This document shows positions 45,236-54,879 of a DNA stretch of 64,000 bases, one piece after another (within the stretch, counting starts at the first letter, position 1; each line of letters opens with the position of its first letter). The notes below the pieces were generated by a model. That model was not told where the DNA came from, searched no databases, and saw only the letters and a program-made list of their open reading frames with translations. The stretch comes from Actinernus sp. WN-2022 (Eukaryota > Cnidaria > Anthozoa > Actiniaria > Actinernidae). The translations under genes were made by a program, and so were the position numbers. The stretch covers positions 158,340,344-158,404,343 of the forward strand of contig JAOWCC010000577.1 of assembly GCA_030867875.1 (NCBI GenBank), written 5' to 3'.

Positions 45236-46165
45236 TTACTCCTCGTCGACGCCCTTGTAGATGACAACCAACACGTTAGGATACTTTGCCTTTCGTCTCC
45301 CGTTCTCATCCACATAAGAGTAGTTTTTAATAACTTCTAGAGTAGACGCCACCCTTTCTGCATCAGCTGTTGCACGGAAGTCTTTGTAGAACGTCAGAAA
45401 GTCGAGCGTCAGGTTGCCAGATGATGATTCCTCGATGAAAACTTCGGTCAAGTCGAAAAGCATCTCTATTGGAAATACATCGTAATGCCAGTTGTTTTTC
45501 TCGGCCACAGCTGCACTGTTGTAGTAAATAACCTTATTCGGTTCCTCGTTGAATTGTTCTTTAGCGTGGGAAGCTAGAATATGGAATATGGTTCCGGGCA
45601 TGACCTGCAGAACCATAAGGACTCCTTTATCTCCCAACATGTTATTGAACGCGTGCTTGAGGACTGATTCCAAATCCATCTCCAAGTTGAAGTAAATGCT
45701 GTGGATGAAATGCACCATGTCAAACTTGAAGTGGTCTTTTCCTGATCGCTCTGCGATATATTTCTCAAAGGTTGTCTCGAGAAAATTAAACTCGAAGTTT
45801 GCACGGCTTTGTAGGTTGTCAGGCAGTGAATTCGCTAAAGTTTTGTACTGAGCCAAAGAGGCGCTACTGGGATCGACGACTTGGTTGTAAATCTTTGTCT
45901 TCTTGCTTGGAGTGCCAGAGCTGAAATGGTTTGCTGCAGAAGACAATATCGGTACATCCATCTTCCCTGTTCCACCGCCTACACTGAGTATCGAAAACGG
46001 CTTGTCTTGTCTTTTTAGTTCCTGTGGTTCCTTCCATACATTTTGCATCGCGATTGGCGTTTTCTCTTCAAGGCATTTGTAATTAAATTCGAATTCTTTT
46101 GTATTATCAGAGCACACATTCAAGGCTTTTAGATAATGGTCATAATCACGCATGATCGGTATCAT
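45236..46165 (-). CDS. Histamine N-methyltransferase-like SAM-dependent methyltransferase
   Basis: A single 309-residue frame carries a class I methyltransferase fold. Motif I is ILSVGGGTGKMDVPIL (about 59-74). An acidic residue ends strand 2 in NQVVDPS, and FDMVHFIHSIYF marks strand 4. The arrangement and the end (FYKDFRATAD, then a short variable tail closing PNVLVVIYKG) match HNMT and HNMT-like carnosine methyltransferases, which transfer methyl from S-adenosylmethionine to imidazole nitrogen in the cytosol. Length fits the family (about 290-320). Starts at 46165 or 46153 are both possible. No introns are seen. The substrate cannot be read from sequence. Confidence 0.85.
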   Translation of the reverse strand: MIPIMRDYDHYLKALNVCSDNTKEFEFNYKCLEEKTPIAMQNVWKEPQELKRQDKPFSILSVGGGTGKMDVPILSSAANHFSSGTPSKKTKIYNQVVDPSSASLAQYKTLANSLPDNLQSRANFEFNFLETTFEKYIAERSGKDHFKFDMVHFIHSIYFNLEMDLESVLKHAFNNMLGDKGVLMVLQVMPGTIFHILASHAKEQFNEEPNKVIYYNSAAVAEKNNWHYDVFPIEMLFDLTEVFIEESSSGNLTLDFLTFYKDFRATADAERVASTLEVIKNYSYVDENGRRKAKYPNVLVVIYKGVDEE

Positions 46166-46344
46166 CTTCGATAAAACACTGTTAAGTCAACGATGAATGT
46201 GACGGCGCCGCCTTAGTGTATCCTTTTCCAACAAGAAGCTTCCTCGATATTACAATCGTTCAATGAACCACGTACCAGCAGTCACGGTGTCAAATCTCTT
46301 TGTAACCAGACATCAGCATTCAGTTCTCATTTATCAAGCCAGAG

Positions 46345-46650
46345 ATCAATGGTTCAAATAGCTTACGTACAAGCTGTCGCAAGTCAACCTTTAGACAATA
46401 TCAATACACAAATGACCGCTTTGTTCATGTTTAAGTATTCTAATAACATGCTTCCAGAATCATTCAGTGACTATTTCAAGCTTTTTAATAGCATATTTTT
46501 AAGTTCCGTTTTAATTAAACGTTTACCTTTTTAGCCTTGCTTGTATGTACATACAATTTTCTTTTCTTTTTAACTTAATGTAAAGCGCTTTTGAATATTG
46601 TTTACATAATTTAAGCGCTATATAAATTCATACATTATTGTTATTATTAA
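46345..46650 (+). pseudogene. LINE 3' relic
   Basis: The frame reads TALFMFKYSNNMLPESFSDY, a common block near the C-terminus of non-LTR pol proteins. The 3' region taagcgctatataaattc and a tattgttattatta tail follow. The end of pol is missing. Confidence 0.6.
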
Positions 46651-46732
46651 ATTAAATACAAACGGCCCCTGTGATATAGATATATTGAGATCAAAACGAT
46701 CTAGCTAAAACAACACGAGAGTCTTCATTCGG

Positions 46733-46993
46733 TATAGAGCGGTTTTCAATTGAGTGTAGTAAAACCAAACGCAAACTACCGACGGCCAGCCAATCATAGG
46801 AGCGAGTAATCACAAGTAACTCATAAATGGCTTTCCTGTGAGCCAACGACAAATCAAAGCAAAACCGAAACCAATTTGCGTTTGGTTTTACTTTAGATTC
46901 TGATTGGTTGGTTTACTTTCCGGCAGCCAATAGGAGAGCTTAGTAAACGCAAAACCAAAACACTTCCGACAGTCGATTGAAATCCGCTCTATA
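46733..46993. mobile_element. MITE of the ccgctctata family, copy 2
   Basis: tatagagcggttttcaattg and the complement of cgattgaaatccgctctata are terminal inverted repeats. The interior holds aaaaccaaac / gtttggtttt pairs. A worn copy is at 28932-29243. Confidence 0.75.
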
Positions 46994-47579
46994 AGTGAGT
47001 TTGGTTTCTTCCCGGGGAAAGTTTTAAAAGAGCTTTATGGATTAGTTGTCGTAACGGCGCTTATTTCCATGAGGAGGCCTTTTTGTGTCTGTCAGTCTTA
47101 TAGATGCACAGATGACGTCACAACATGAAGAGAACATCAGTTACCGCCACTCAACTACGTCTTCGTGGCGCACTTCTTTGTTCTCTCCACGTTGTACGGC
47201 AGAATGGAATTATTATTTGTCAAGTCAAGCACGCTGAGAAGCCAAGGTACTACCAGATGTACCTGAATTATTAATCAGCAATCTCATCCTCATTAATTAT
47301 TCATGAGGTAACCAACCAACCATGTGCCCAGAATTCGATCACATGACGATCCTTGAAACCCCGGAAAGTACTCCCAGAACTGCATTCAACCATTTTTTTT
47401 CCAGTCCAAGGACTGAATTAATTTTGTTCCAGTCCAAGGACTGAATTAATTTTGATCCAAATCACTAGTGATGTTCATCTGTGTTCTCATTCATGCATGT
47501 GTTGGGCCTAATTAAGCTACCAGGATTACAGCATAAGTATGACTTTACATGGAGAAGTGAAGGAGAAGACGGAAATAAA

Positions 47580-47690
47580 AATCGGTGTCCAGAGTGTGAC
47601 TCGAACCATCATCCGCATGGCTGCTCTTGACTACTAGTCCGCTGTCTTGTCCACTACGCTATCAGGCCGTATGTTGAAATGACCGTGACA
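47580..47690 (-). mobile_element. tRNA-like SINE head
   Basis: The minus strand reads tgatagcgtagtggacaaga (A-box-like) and, about 55 nt on, ggttcgagtca (B box). It probably heads a second SINE family or is a decayed tRNA-derived sequence. The body is not delimited. Confidence 0.5.
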
Positions 47691-47807
47691 AAATAACAAT
47701 CACAATCCTTGTAGTCTATAATTATGATGAAAAAAATCAATTGTCAACCTGTACCCGAAATAAAAACAACATCCCTCCCGAATAATTAATGACAATGAGA
47801 TGTCATT

Positions 47808-47918
47808 TCAAAGCCTCCAATTCGGACTGGACGGGATTTCAAGTCCTTGCAATTAGTTCCACTGGAACTAATTGCGCGGACTTGAAATCTCGTCCAGTCC
47901 TCATTGTCGGCTTTGAAC
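47808..47918. repeat. Compact foldback hairpin
   Basis: ggactggacgggatttcaag and its near-complement, continuing to ttagttcca|ctggaactaa at the centre, form about 50 nt arms with almost no loop. It lies directly before the Penelope-like relic. Confidence 0.8.
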
Positions 47919-47939
47919 TATTACTTCTCATCTTTTACT

Positions 47940-48720
47940 ACAACAATGCCAAACTTCAAGGAAATTTTTCCTAATAGATATAGCCGGAATACCCTCATGC
48001 ATTCGGAGCGGCATTCACAAACAGGGTGCTTTAAGTGTTCTAAGAAATGTGATCTTTGCAGCAACGTTTTGGATCGTTTTTCAATCGGTGATTTTCAAAA
48101 GTTTTGCCAATGGCAAAAATTTATACGATTATAGAGAAAGTAGGCTGCTCGTCTACCAATGTCGTTTATATTGTTTCGTGTATCGGTGTAGATTGCAATA
48201 ATTGTTGGTTCAACTTCTAACCAATTCAAAGTTAGATTTAGGAATTCGCTATGGTTACAAACAAAAAAACCTTTGAGGTTGCCACACACTTCAATCAAAT
48301 TCCTCATTGACTTACATATTTTAAATTAATTTGTATTGCGAGTAACAGTATCAATGATCTCGATCAAGTTGATAAAAAGCTCTTAACTAGATAAGCTTAT
48401 TGGGCAGTTCAGTTGCAAACACCACCCTTGTGGCCTTAACAATAGGCAAGAATTCAAATCTAAGAATATGATTCATTACAGCGTTAAGAACATAGCCTTT
48501 CAATCTTTTTGGATTACATAACCTATACTGTTAGAAATCAGCTAGTCATTGTCTTTTTCACTCTTGAGATTTTAGATGTCATAATCCCATTCGTAAATGA
48601 TTTCGCTTCCAGTTAGTAATTAAGGTACACAATCGTATTGTTAACCCTATAGCTTGTGCTTACTTGCCTATATAAGCTGCACCCTTATTTATAAACGTAC
48701 ATTTTTATTTTTTTTATATT
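47940..48720 (+). pseudogene. Penelope-like retroelement relic (GIY-YIG region)
   Basis: The frame gives MPNFKEIFPNRYSRNTLMHS, then GCFKCSKKCDLCSNVL, the CCHH-type segment before the endonuclease. After a stop and shift come TNVVYIVSCIGVDCNNC and KKTFEVATHFNQ, as in Penelope-like GIY-YIG endonucleases. The upstream reverse transcriptase is absent. The frame is broken at least twice. The 3' untranslated part leads into the ribozyme-like motif at 48725. Confidence 0.65.
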
Positions 48721-48724
48721 TTAA

Positions 48725-48753
48725 CTGATGAAGACCGAATGGTCGAAACGTTT
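48725..48753 (+). ncRNA. Hammerhead-ribozyme-like core
   Basis: ctgatga (48725-48731) is followed by a short stem gacc/ggtc with loop gaat and then gaaac (48745-48749). CUGAUGA, stem II and GAAA are the catalytic core of hammerhead ribozymes, which are known in Penelope-like elements. The next bases make aaacgttt, a palindrome fitting the very short stem III of such forms. One unpaired A before stem II and an unclear stem I leave activity in doubt. Confidence 0.5.
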
Positions 48754-49041
48754 AAAAAAATTGGACCTGTCAGAAGTTGCCTGCTCTTTCTTTTCTCAAT
48801 ATACAGACATATGTATACTTAGTAGCACTATTGGCAAATTACATAGCTTAGGGTTATTCTTATATATTGATTGTAATGCGCATTTAAAAAACTGATATTT
48901 ATATTTGCGCAATATAAATAAATTACTATTATCATTAATACTCTTACCATTATCCCGAAATATTTTCGAAGCCCCCTAAATGCTACTGCAAAAAAAAAAT
49001 CTTACCCCCCCTTAAGATCGCCATAGTTTATATAATAGACC

Positions 49042-49325
49042 CTATGCATAAGTCCTGGTAACTAGCATGTCAACGAGGCCAGTAGGTCCTCTGGAATGTT
49101 GAAATTGAAGCGCCCGGGAAGATTGTGAAATGCACTGAAGGAATGTTCAGTGAAACAATGCCGTTAATTTGCTATGCGCCTGGCTGGTTGTACTATAAAG
49201 AAACATTTTTCAACTAAACAATCATGTTCAACACGTTTCACACTTCCTGCTAGCATTTCAACTTCAACATTCCAGAGGACCTACTGGCCTCTTTTTCGTG
49301 TTGTGACCGCGCGAGTTATGCATAG
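49042..49325. mobile_element. MITE with gaggccagtaggtcctctgg arms
   Basis: Perfect to near-perfect 35-nt arms (gaggccagtaggtcctctgg on the left, ending gaccta ctggcctc on the right) lie at about 49074-49108 and 49257-49291. Outer ctatgcataa / ttatgcatag pairs close the element. Confidence 0.7.
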
Positions 49326-49330
49326 TGTGT

Positions 49331-50471
49331 ATTGCTCCTTGTGAATTCTCTTTTCTGATTCCTACGAAATAAATCTTCAATAATAAAAGATTGATACTTA
49401 ATGAAGTTGTGTGAGTGGTTTTGGGGCGATTTTGGTAGCCTGGATTTCAGCCGTCTCCTCTGGGTTCGTTCCTCCCGAGAGAGACGTCTGAATCCAATAG
49501 CCGATAATGCCGTCCAGTGACGTCACTACCAGAAAACCTGGTAGTGATTTTTGATTGGTTCATATTCTATAATTTCGCATAATTATCATAATTATCAGCC
49601 GAGAAGACGGCAGGATTCACTTTGGACTCGCGATTGTCGATCGTTGAGTTTCAGTGGAGTGATTGTCTTTGGCAAAGACCTTGAATTAGTAAGGAAAACA
49701 TCTGGAAATGAATTGAAAGTGTCCTGCACAATAACCGGCCGACTAACCTGTAAACATGTACATTTTATCGCGTCGCGTCCGCGGGGTTGTTGACAATCGA
49801 TTATTTGTTCGCACTCGCAGTGGTAAAGAATGTCGCTACTCTCTTCAAGGAACTGTTCTTTCCCGTAAAAGAGTCTTCGTATTTCTTCGAAAATTCTCCA
49901 TTTAATATCCTTTCGTGTTTTTCTTCTTTTCTATTGCATCATTTACATAAGTAATATCTCGTAGCTGTGTCGATTCGAACGGCAGATCGCGAGACAAGTA
50001 CAAAGATCAACGGAAAGACAAAGATCGGCAACTGTACTTTGCCTCCAAATATAATATAACGATTTGTTGCTTCGGAAAGACTTTAACAACATAAGAGGCA
50101 CTTGAGAAGCAAATGGGATGGAGATATATAATATAGGTAAGGCTTTTATTTTGGTCGGCATAATCTCAAATAAATATTTCTCACGAACTCTTACTACCGC
50201 CGTGACAGTTTTATTTGCATCAATTAAATTGTTAATCCGCCTTGACGTCACTGGACGGCATTATCGGCTATTGGATTCAGACGTCTCTCTCGGGAGGAAC
50301 GAACAAGAGGAGACGGCTGGAATTCAGTCTACGATTTTGGGACTTCTAAAGCAGTTTATTAGGCCTCGAAGTTTTCACGGTTGGCCGCGTGTCTACCTCA
50401 TAGATACAAATATACACAAGGTATAGGGTGTATTTCGTAGGAATCGGAAAAGAGAATTCACAAGGAGCAAT
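49331..50471. repeat. Outer inverted pair enclosing the Mutator-type element
   Basis: attgctccttgtgaattctc at 49331 and its complement ending at 50471 pair over about 40 nt (to cctacgaaat / atttcgtagg). They lie outside the next element with unequal spacers, so they are not its termini. They may be the ends of an older element that it entered. Confidence 0.6.
49436..50331. mobile_element. Mutator-type non-autonomous element, 95-bp termini, 9-bp target duplication
   Basis: Terminal inverted repeats of about 95 bp begin tagcctggatttcagccg on the left and tagactgaattccagccg on the right arm. They stay nearly identical through gagagagacgtctgaatcca to the gacgtcac block. The 9-mer cgattttgg flanks both ends (49427-49435, 50332-50340). 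Long termini plus a 9-bp duplication are typical of MULEs. The 700-bp interior shows no transposase. Confidence 0.85.
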
Positions 50472-51269
50472 TATAAAACTATTCCGAGATCGCTTCTGAA
50501 ACATACCACAGGTAACCCAACAGACTAATAAGCGGGAAATATATGTCGAGTCTGGGCTGCCTGTGGTTAAGCAAAACGTATAACATAACTGGTTGCTTTC
50601 AAAACAATTATCAATCTTCGCCTTTTTTGATTTATAATTTGTTGAAAGCCTCTAAAACCTAGACAAAAATGAAGGGCTTTTATTCTTGGTAAAACGTGTG
50701 CTCATGTTAATCTCACCGACGTCCGCCATTATTTTGTGTTCATTACCAAATGCTCGACAAATTAGCATATTGCAACAACAAACCGAGAATCCAGTGACAG
50801 AATCAAAGAAAAGTGTCATCGTTAGTTTCAGCTTATCGGCAAATTCAAGTAAGAAGTTTCTGAACCTTTTTGTCAAATCTCAAAAAGCATGGGATGCGAC
50901 AGGCCAGATGTTTCCCGAGATTATTTCCTGCATTGAAAATGTATTGAAGTCATGTCGTATTTCAGACAGTTTGCGAGCCGGTGCGGCAATTATTATGCTC
51001 AACCAAAAAACTTTTTGGATGTTTTCGAAGATCATCTTATAACTAAATAATAAGTAAAAGGCTTTTTATCGATTCTTCAGAAAGATGCAATATGTATATC
51101 AGGTGAGGGGGGCAGTTACTGTTGACCATAAACTCGACCAAAGAGTTCAGCCGTCAGTGAGCGCAGCTCATAAAAGTTTAAAATATTGCTAAGATCACTT
51201 AAAAGACATCAATCTCAGTATAGACAAGCCGATTTATGTAAAACTTCTGCAATATTTTCCATGTCTCTT
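50472..51269. other. Stretch without recognised gene
   Basis: A 118-codon plus-strand frame at 50686-51042 overlaps a minus-strand frame starting ATGGCGGACGTC. Neither resembles a known protein. The right end may belong to the BEL/Pao relic. Confidence 0.3.
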
Positions 51270-51447
51270 AATTTTGACCAGATTCTATCACACAGTCTTC
51301 GTTGCGTGCTCAGTCAAACAGTACGCCATTTTGGTTCTACCTGCCATCCAACATGGCGGCGTAGCAACAGTTGCTTGGAAATCACGTGATGGTGCAAAAC
51401 GAGCTGTGTACCTTGAGATGTCATACAGTTTAGAAACAAGACTCCTT
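51270..51447 (+). pseudogene. BEL/Pao integrase relic, left part
   Basis: The frame ends RAVYLEMSYSLET, the integrase-core block that in BEL/Pao elements follows the first catalytic Asp region. It is cut at 51447 by the Maverick-like insertion. The continuation resumes at 62702 one frame away, showing a small indel besides the insertion. Confidence 0.7.
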
Positions 51448-51854
51448 AGTAGTAATACTGTATAGAAATGTCCGATCCCGACAATCCCGCCATTAATTAT
51501 TCATAATGTCTGGTTGGTGGGCGGAGTCGCGGGACAAATAGGGGCGTGGCAGGATATGTGTGTGCTTGTTGTCCGGAAAGGACGCAGGGCGCGCAAGGGT
51601 GGGGCGCAAGCGTGGCTGTTTGACCCGGACACGCGAAAACCGGAAGGCACAGAACGCGGAGCGCCAGCTCCGGCTTGTTCGACGGCCAACGTCGACTGAA
51701 GGGGTGGGGTACCCGAACGTCGGTATTTCTAGGCTCGGCCGGCAGACGCAGAGCGCGGAGCGCGAGAGCTCTGCCCTGCTCGGTGGCCAGCGTCGACTGA
51801 AGGGGTTGGGGCGCTGGAGCCCCGGTATTTCAAGGCTCGGTTTCTTTCCTTTTT
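51448..51854 (+). repeat. Left terminal inverted repeat of the Maverick-like element
   Basis: It pairs with 62299-62701 with few mismatches and small gaps. Inside are two related sub-units (caacgtcgactgaagggg ... ggtatttctaggctcgg and cagcgtcgactgaagggg ... ggtatttcaaggctcgg), so the terminus itself has an internal tandem structure. Open frames here are incidental. Confidence 0.9.
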
Positions 51855-51975
51855 CTGCGCTCCCTGGTCCGGACCCACCTGACCAGTCGGCGCTGAGGAA
51901 GGTTCAGGTTTTTAATAATAGGTTAAGGTGTTGGAGCGACCAATCCGTAGCGTTCAGCAGTGTCCTTGACGAGTG

Positions 51976-51986
51976 TATTTAAAAAA
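51976..51986 (+). promoter_or_regulatory. TATA-like box before the first left gene
   Basis: tatttaaaaaa lies 64 bp before the ATG at 52050. Confidence 0.4.
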
Positions 51987-52049
51987 CCGAGCCAGTACGG
52001 GTTGTTCCATAAAATAATATTTGAGAAGAAAAAAACCGCAGACTGAATA

Positions 52050-52607
52050 ATGACGACAGCGACGATGACGCTGGGCTCCCTCCGCACGCTTTTGGAAGAC
52101 GCCAGGCTGCTCCATGATTACCTCGTGGTGCAAAATGGCCCCACCAAGAAGTTTGGTGACATTGGACCCTGCAACGCCGTGCACTCCTACGCCTTTGACA
52201 TCAGCAAGCTCGGCGGGACCAACAAGAGCCTTAACGTGAGTTTGACCCCCGACATACTCCGGGGGTGCGTGGAGATCACGCTGTTGCAGGAGGGTAGTCC
52301 GTACAAAGCGTTGGACACCCTGCTGTACTACCACAACGGGAACATCATCGTTCCGTACAATGCCGTGGTGGAGGAGCTTCTGGAATTGAGCCAGAGGGAG
52401 GTGCCGGATTGGGACCCTGTAGCCTCGTCCTCGGGGGAAGTTTTAAAAAGTATAAAGAGAAAACACGCGTCCCGGTACGAGTTATACTGCGATCATGAAG
52501 CCTGTCAAACAGAAGACCCCTTTGAGAGCTCGAGCAAGGCACCTGACGTTGAAGTTGACGGGCCTTCCTTTTGCCTCTACTCTGGAAATACCGACAGCGC
52601 CCCCTGA
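52050..52607 (+). CDS. Maverick-like element protein A, unknown
   Basis: An intact 185-codon frame begins at the first ATG after a TATA-like box (a second ATG lies five codons on). The product has an ordered-looking N-terminal two thirds (TLGSLRTLLEDARLLHDYLV, DILRGCVEITLLQEG, NGNIIVPYNAVVEELLEL). A lysine/arginine patch (KSIKRKHASR) and an acidic tail follow. I recognise no family. Its last 113 bases overlap the start of the next gene in another frame, and the promoter of that gene lies within it. By position in Polintons a structural protein is possible, but nothing in the sequence shows it. Confidence 0.65.
   Translation: MTTATMTLGSLRTLLEDARLLHDYLVVQNGPTKKFGDIGPCNAVHSYAFDISKLGGTNKSLNVSLTPDILRGCVEITLLQEGSPYKALDTLLYYHNGNIIVPYNAVVEELLELSQREVPDWDPVASSSGEVLKSIKRKHASRYELYCDHEACQTEDPFESSSKAPDVEVDGPSFCLYSGNTDSAP
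52441..52456 (+). promoter_or_regulatory. TATA-like box inside gene A, before gene B
   Basis: ttttaaaaagtataaa lies about 40 bp before the ATG at 52495, embedded in gene A. Confidence 0.4.
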
Positions 52608-53499
52608 AGAAGGAGATAAAAAAAGGAAGAGAGAGGAGGAGAAGGAGGAGGAGGAGGGGGATGCAGGGAAGAAAGAAGAAGGTCGAAAGAAAGCGGTTGT
52701 GGAAGCGGTGGTGTCGAAAAAGAAAGAGGCGGGAGGTCAGGGAGCTGGCGACGGTACCGTGGTGGTGACCGCGGCGGCGTCGGCGGTGGTAGCAGCAAAC
52801 ACTTTGAGCGTGGAACCCGTCACCCCACCCCCCGACTTACCGCTTCTACAGAGTTACAGGGAAGGGGGTCTGGACTATCCGTTCGCCACCATGTACTATG
52901 TGGAGGACCCTCCCAAGAAGCTGTCGTGGCGGAGCCATGGGGCTTACGTGAAGTTGGTAGCGGAGTGGTACGTGGACATGTTGGCGTTGATTTGGGGGGT
53001 AGAGCTGTGGCGGGTCGCTCAACGGTGTGGGGGCCTGTCGGACGACGTGGTCGCAGCGTTGACCTTGACGACCGGGCTGTCGAATTCGTTGATGCTCGTT
53101 TTGGGAAAGGTGATCTCGGGAGTCCCGTTAGCCCCCCTGCAGCGCGAGTGTTACCAGCGTTTTGCCGAGTGGATTGCTCCCAAGGTGTGGAAGGAAATGC
53201 TGGACACCCCGACCGTACGGACCGTGGTGGCGCCCGACACCGACCATGTCAAGTACCGGCTAGCCCGACTGCTAGGGCTCCATCTGCTGGCGTGCTTGAA
53301 GCACCCGGACCAGGTCAAGTGCGTGGAGCAGTACCTGGACCGAACGCTGCCTTCGTTTCAGCAGGCGGCCGCGGAGAAGAAGAAGAGACGCAAGGGGTAT
53401 CTCGACATCCCGCTAGGGTACCCTTTTGAACGAGACGTGCCGGACATGACCGCCATGATCCGGCTGACGCCCCCACCGTTAGAGTGCGTCACCGATTAA
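52495..53499 (+). CDS. Maverick-like element protein B, unknown, paralogue of C
   Basis: An intact 334-codon frame. Residues 1-110 are low complexity: basic start, Glu/Lys-rich run, then Ala/Val-rich. The rest is folded-looking. PFATMYYVEDPPKKLSWRSH (about 130-149), then AYVKLVAEWYVDMLALIWGV, aligns in pattern with protein C (PFNQTYWLRHPPKRLEHRTW, then AGYTLALDLWAEAAWLWTWA). The C-terminal half is helical by composition with many aromatic and hydrophobic residues (RLARLLGLHLLACLKHPDQV), and it ends in a Lys/Arg patch and a Pro-rich tail. I recognise no enzyme motif. B and C probably arose by duplication. Confidence 0.65.
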   Translation: MKPVKQKTPLRARARHLTLKLTGLPFASTLEIPTAPPEEGDKKRKREEEKEEEEGDAGKKEEGRKKAVVEAVVSKKKEAGGQGAGDGTVVVTAAASAVVAANTLSVEPVTPPPDLPLLQSYREGGLDYPFATMYYVEDPPKKLSWRSHGAYVKLVAEWYVDMLALIWGVELWRVAQRCGGLSDDVVAALTLTTGLSNSLMLVLGKVISGVPLAPLQRECYQRFAEWIAPKVWKEMLDTPTVRTVVAPDTDHVKYRLARLLGLHLLACLKHPDQVKCVEQYLDRTLPSFQQAAAEKKKRRKGYLDIPLGYPFERDVPDMTAMIRLTPPPLECVTD

Positions 53500-53615
53500 A
53501 CCGATCTGGACGTGTGAAATTGACCCGGACATGAAGATTGAATACAAATTAGTTTTAAACCAAAGAAAAAACTTGGTGTGGTGGACTTGAATGGGAGGGC
53601 AGGGTGGGTAGAGGG

Positions 53616-53628
53616 CTTTTAAAAATAG
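53616..53628 (+). promoter_or_regulatory. TATA-like box before gene C
   Basis: cttttaaaaatag lies 60 bp before the ATG at 53688. Confidence 0.4.
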
Positions 53629-53687
53629 GGGAACCCCGAAGACAGTCTTCAGTAGCACCGTTCGCTTTTTACCTTGACGTCAAAATC

Positions 53688-54584
53688 ATGGTGGATAGAA
53701 AGAAGCTTACCCTTTTTACGGGCTGGTGTTTTCACCATCCGATGCCTACGTTAGAAGCGTGGATGTTGACCCCGTTTAAAGACCAACCCTTTCCGTTCAA
53801 CCAGACGTACTGGCTGCGGCACCCTCCAAAAAGGTTGGAGCACCGTACCTGGGCGGGGTACACCCTGGCCTTGGATTTGTGGGCCGAAGCCGCGTGGTTG
53901 TGGACGTGGGCTGTCCTGTTGAGTCAAGTTTGGGAGACCGCGGGGGGGGGGGGGGGGGGGGGGGGGGTGGAGTCAGGGACTGCTGGACCGGGTGCCTTTT
54001 GTGTGGGATCCCGTCTGGACCACACCTTGGCAAGGGGTGCTTTTCGGTATACGCACCCATTTCAGGTACCTCAAAATCCGTTTGATGAATTGAAAGGGAT
54101 GCTGCTGTACACGTGCTTGCTCGATCTGCTGAGGGGTGCGAGGGGGTCGTTGGAAAAGGTGTCGGTGGAGGCTCTCGTCGCCACGTACCGGACCGCGCTG
54201 GCTCGAGTGTGGCAACGGTCCCCGTTGCACCCGACGGTCCGGCAGCGCGCTCAAGATGATTGGGTGATGTTTTGCAAAGCGCAACCCACCGGCAGCTCGC
54301 CGTGGGTGACGGTCGACGTGAAGGAGCGGGGGGACGTTTTGCTGTTCTGCCGGCGGTATGCTGGATCCTTGGAGGCGGATTGGGAGCTGATGCAGACCCA
54401 CCCCGAGTTTGATCTGGTCGGGTGGCGGACGCAACGGTTGAACGACCTTTGGACACCCATGGTCCGGACCAGATCGCACATGTGGAGCGACACGGACTTG
54501 TTGCCGGCGTGCGGGTACCCTCCACCTTCGGAACTTGCGCGAAACATCGAAACCTTCACCGATACTGCGCGACGTGGTGGATAG
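53688..54584 (+). CDS. Maverick-like element protein C, unknown, paralogue of B and D
   Basis: The first ATG after the TATA-like box opens 298 codons. The N-terminal third carries TGWCFHHPMPTLEAWML and the PFNQTYWLRHPPKRLEHRTW segment shared with B. A glycine run is encoded by a long G homopolymer (53941-53967), a likely slippage hot spot. The C-terminal part has YRTALARVWQRSP, then DDWVMFCKAQ, then SPWVTVDVKERGDVLLFCRR and DLVGWRTQRL, matched in order by protein D. No catalytic motif is recognised. Three relatives in one element suggest subunits of one assembly, which is inference only. Confidence 0.65.
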   Translation: MVDRKKLTLFTGWCFHHPMPTLEAWMLTPFKDQPFPFNQTYWLRHPPKRLEHRTWAGYTLALDLWAEAAWLWTWAVLLSQVWETAGGGGGGGGVESGTAGPGAFCVGSRLDHTLARGAFRYTHPFQVPQNPFDELKGMLLYTCLLDLLRGARGSLEKVSVEALVATYRTALARVWQRSPLHPTVRQRAQDDWVMFCKAQPTGSSPWVTVDVKERGDVLLFCRRYAGSLEADWELMQTHPEFDLVGWRTQRLNDLWTPMVRTRSHMWSDTDLLPACGYPPPSELARNIETFTDTARRGG

Positions 54585-54625
54585 GCTGCAGGGTCGGGGG
54601 TGGGCGGTAAGGAGGAGCAACGCGT

Positions 54626-54638
54626 CTATAAAAAACGG
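54626..54638 (+). promoter_or_regulatory. TATA box ctataaaaaacgg
   Basis: It is nearly identical to the box at 57294 (ctataaaaacgg) and lies 40-75 bp before small ATGs at 54675 and 54703. Confidence 0.5.
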
Positions 54639-54702
54639 TGGAGCGCGCGGGTCTTTTTTTATTCGAGAGCGGTGATGACCCGAGGAAGACCCGAGGAAGA
54701 CG

Positions 54703-54879
54703 ATGTTATCGGTGCCACGGGAACGTGTGTTACGCCACCGAACGGAATGTCGGAAGACGCTGTTGATGGTGCTGGCCGTTGCTCGCAGCATAGGGCACAA
54801 GTACAGGTGGCAGAGATTTGCCGAGAATGGGGAACCCGACGGGGACGATAGCGAGAAGGCGGGACGGCAGGCCTCATAA
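54703..54879 (+). CDS. Small basic protein of the element, unknown (uncertain)
   Basis: A 58-residue frame starts 65 bp after a good TATA box and reads MLSVPRERVLRHRTECRKTL, then LMVLAVARSIGHKYRWQRF, ending in an acidic tail. Its basic and hydrophobic mix looks protein-like. An overlapping frame from 54675 is about equally long. The following sequence changes composition at about 54880, so the gene may have been cut by the insert. I recognise no family. Confidence 0.3.
   Translation: MLSVPRERVLRHRTECRKTLLMVLAVARSIGHKYRWQRFAENGEPDGDDSEKAGRQAS

Noticed and set aside
47600..47680. Second possible tRNA gene on the minus strand
   Set aside because: It has a B box and A-like box only, with no full cloverleaf. 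Better explained as a SINE head.
50686..51042. 118-codon plus-strand frame
   Set aside because: No family resemblance, and an equally plausible minus-strand frame overlaps it.
51560..51982. 140-codon frame in the left terminal repeat
   Set aside because: The matching region of the right terminal repeat does not keep it, and it spans repeat sub-units.
52571..52798. Lys/Glu- and Pro-rich small frames overlapping gene B
   Set aside because: They are alternative readings of the low-complexity Glu/Lys tract in gene B.
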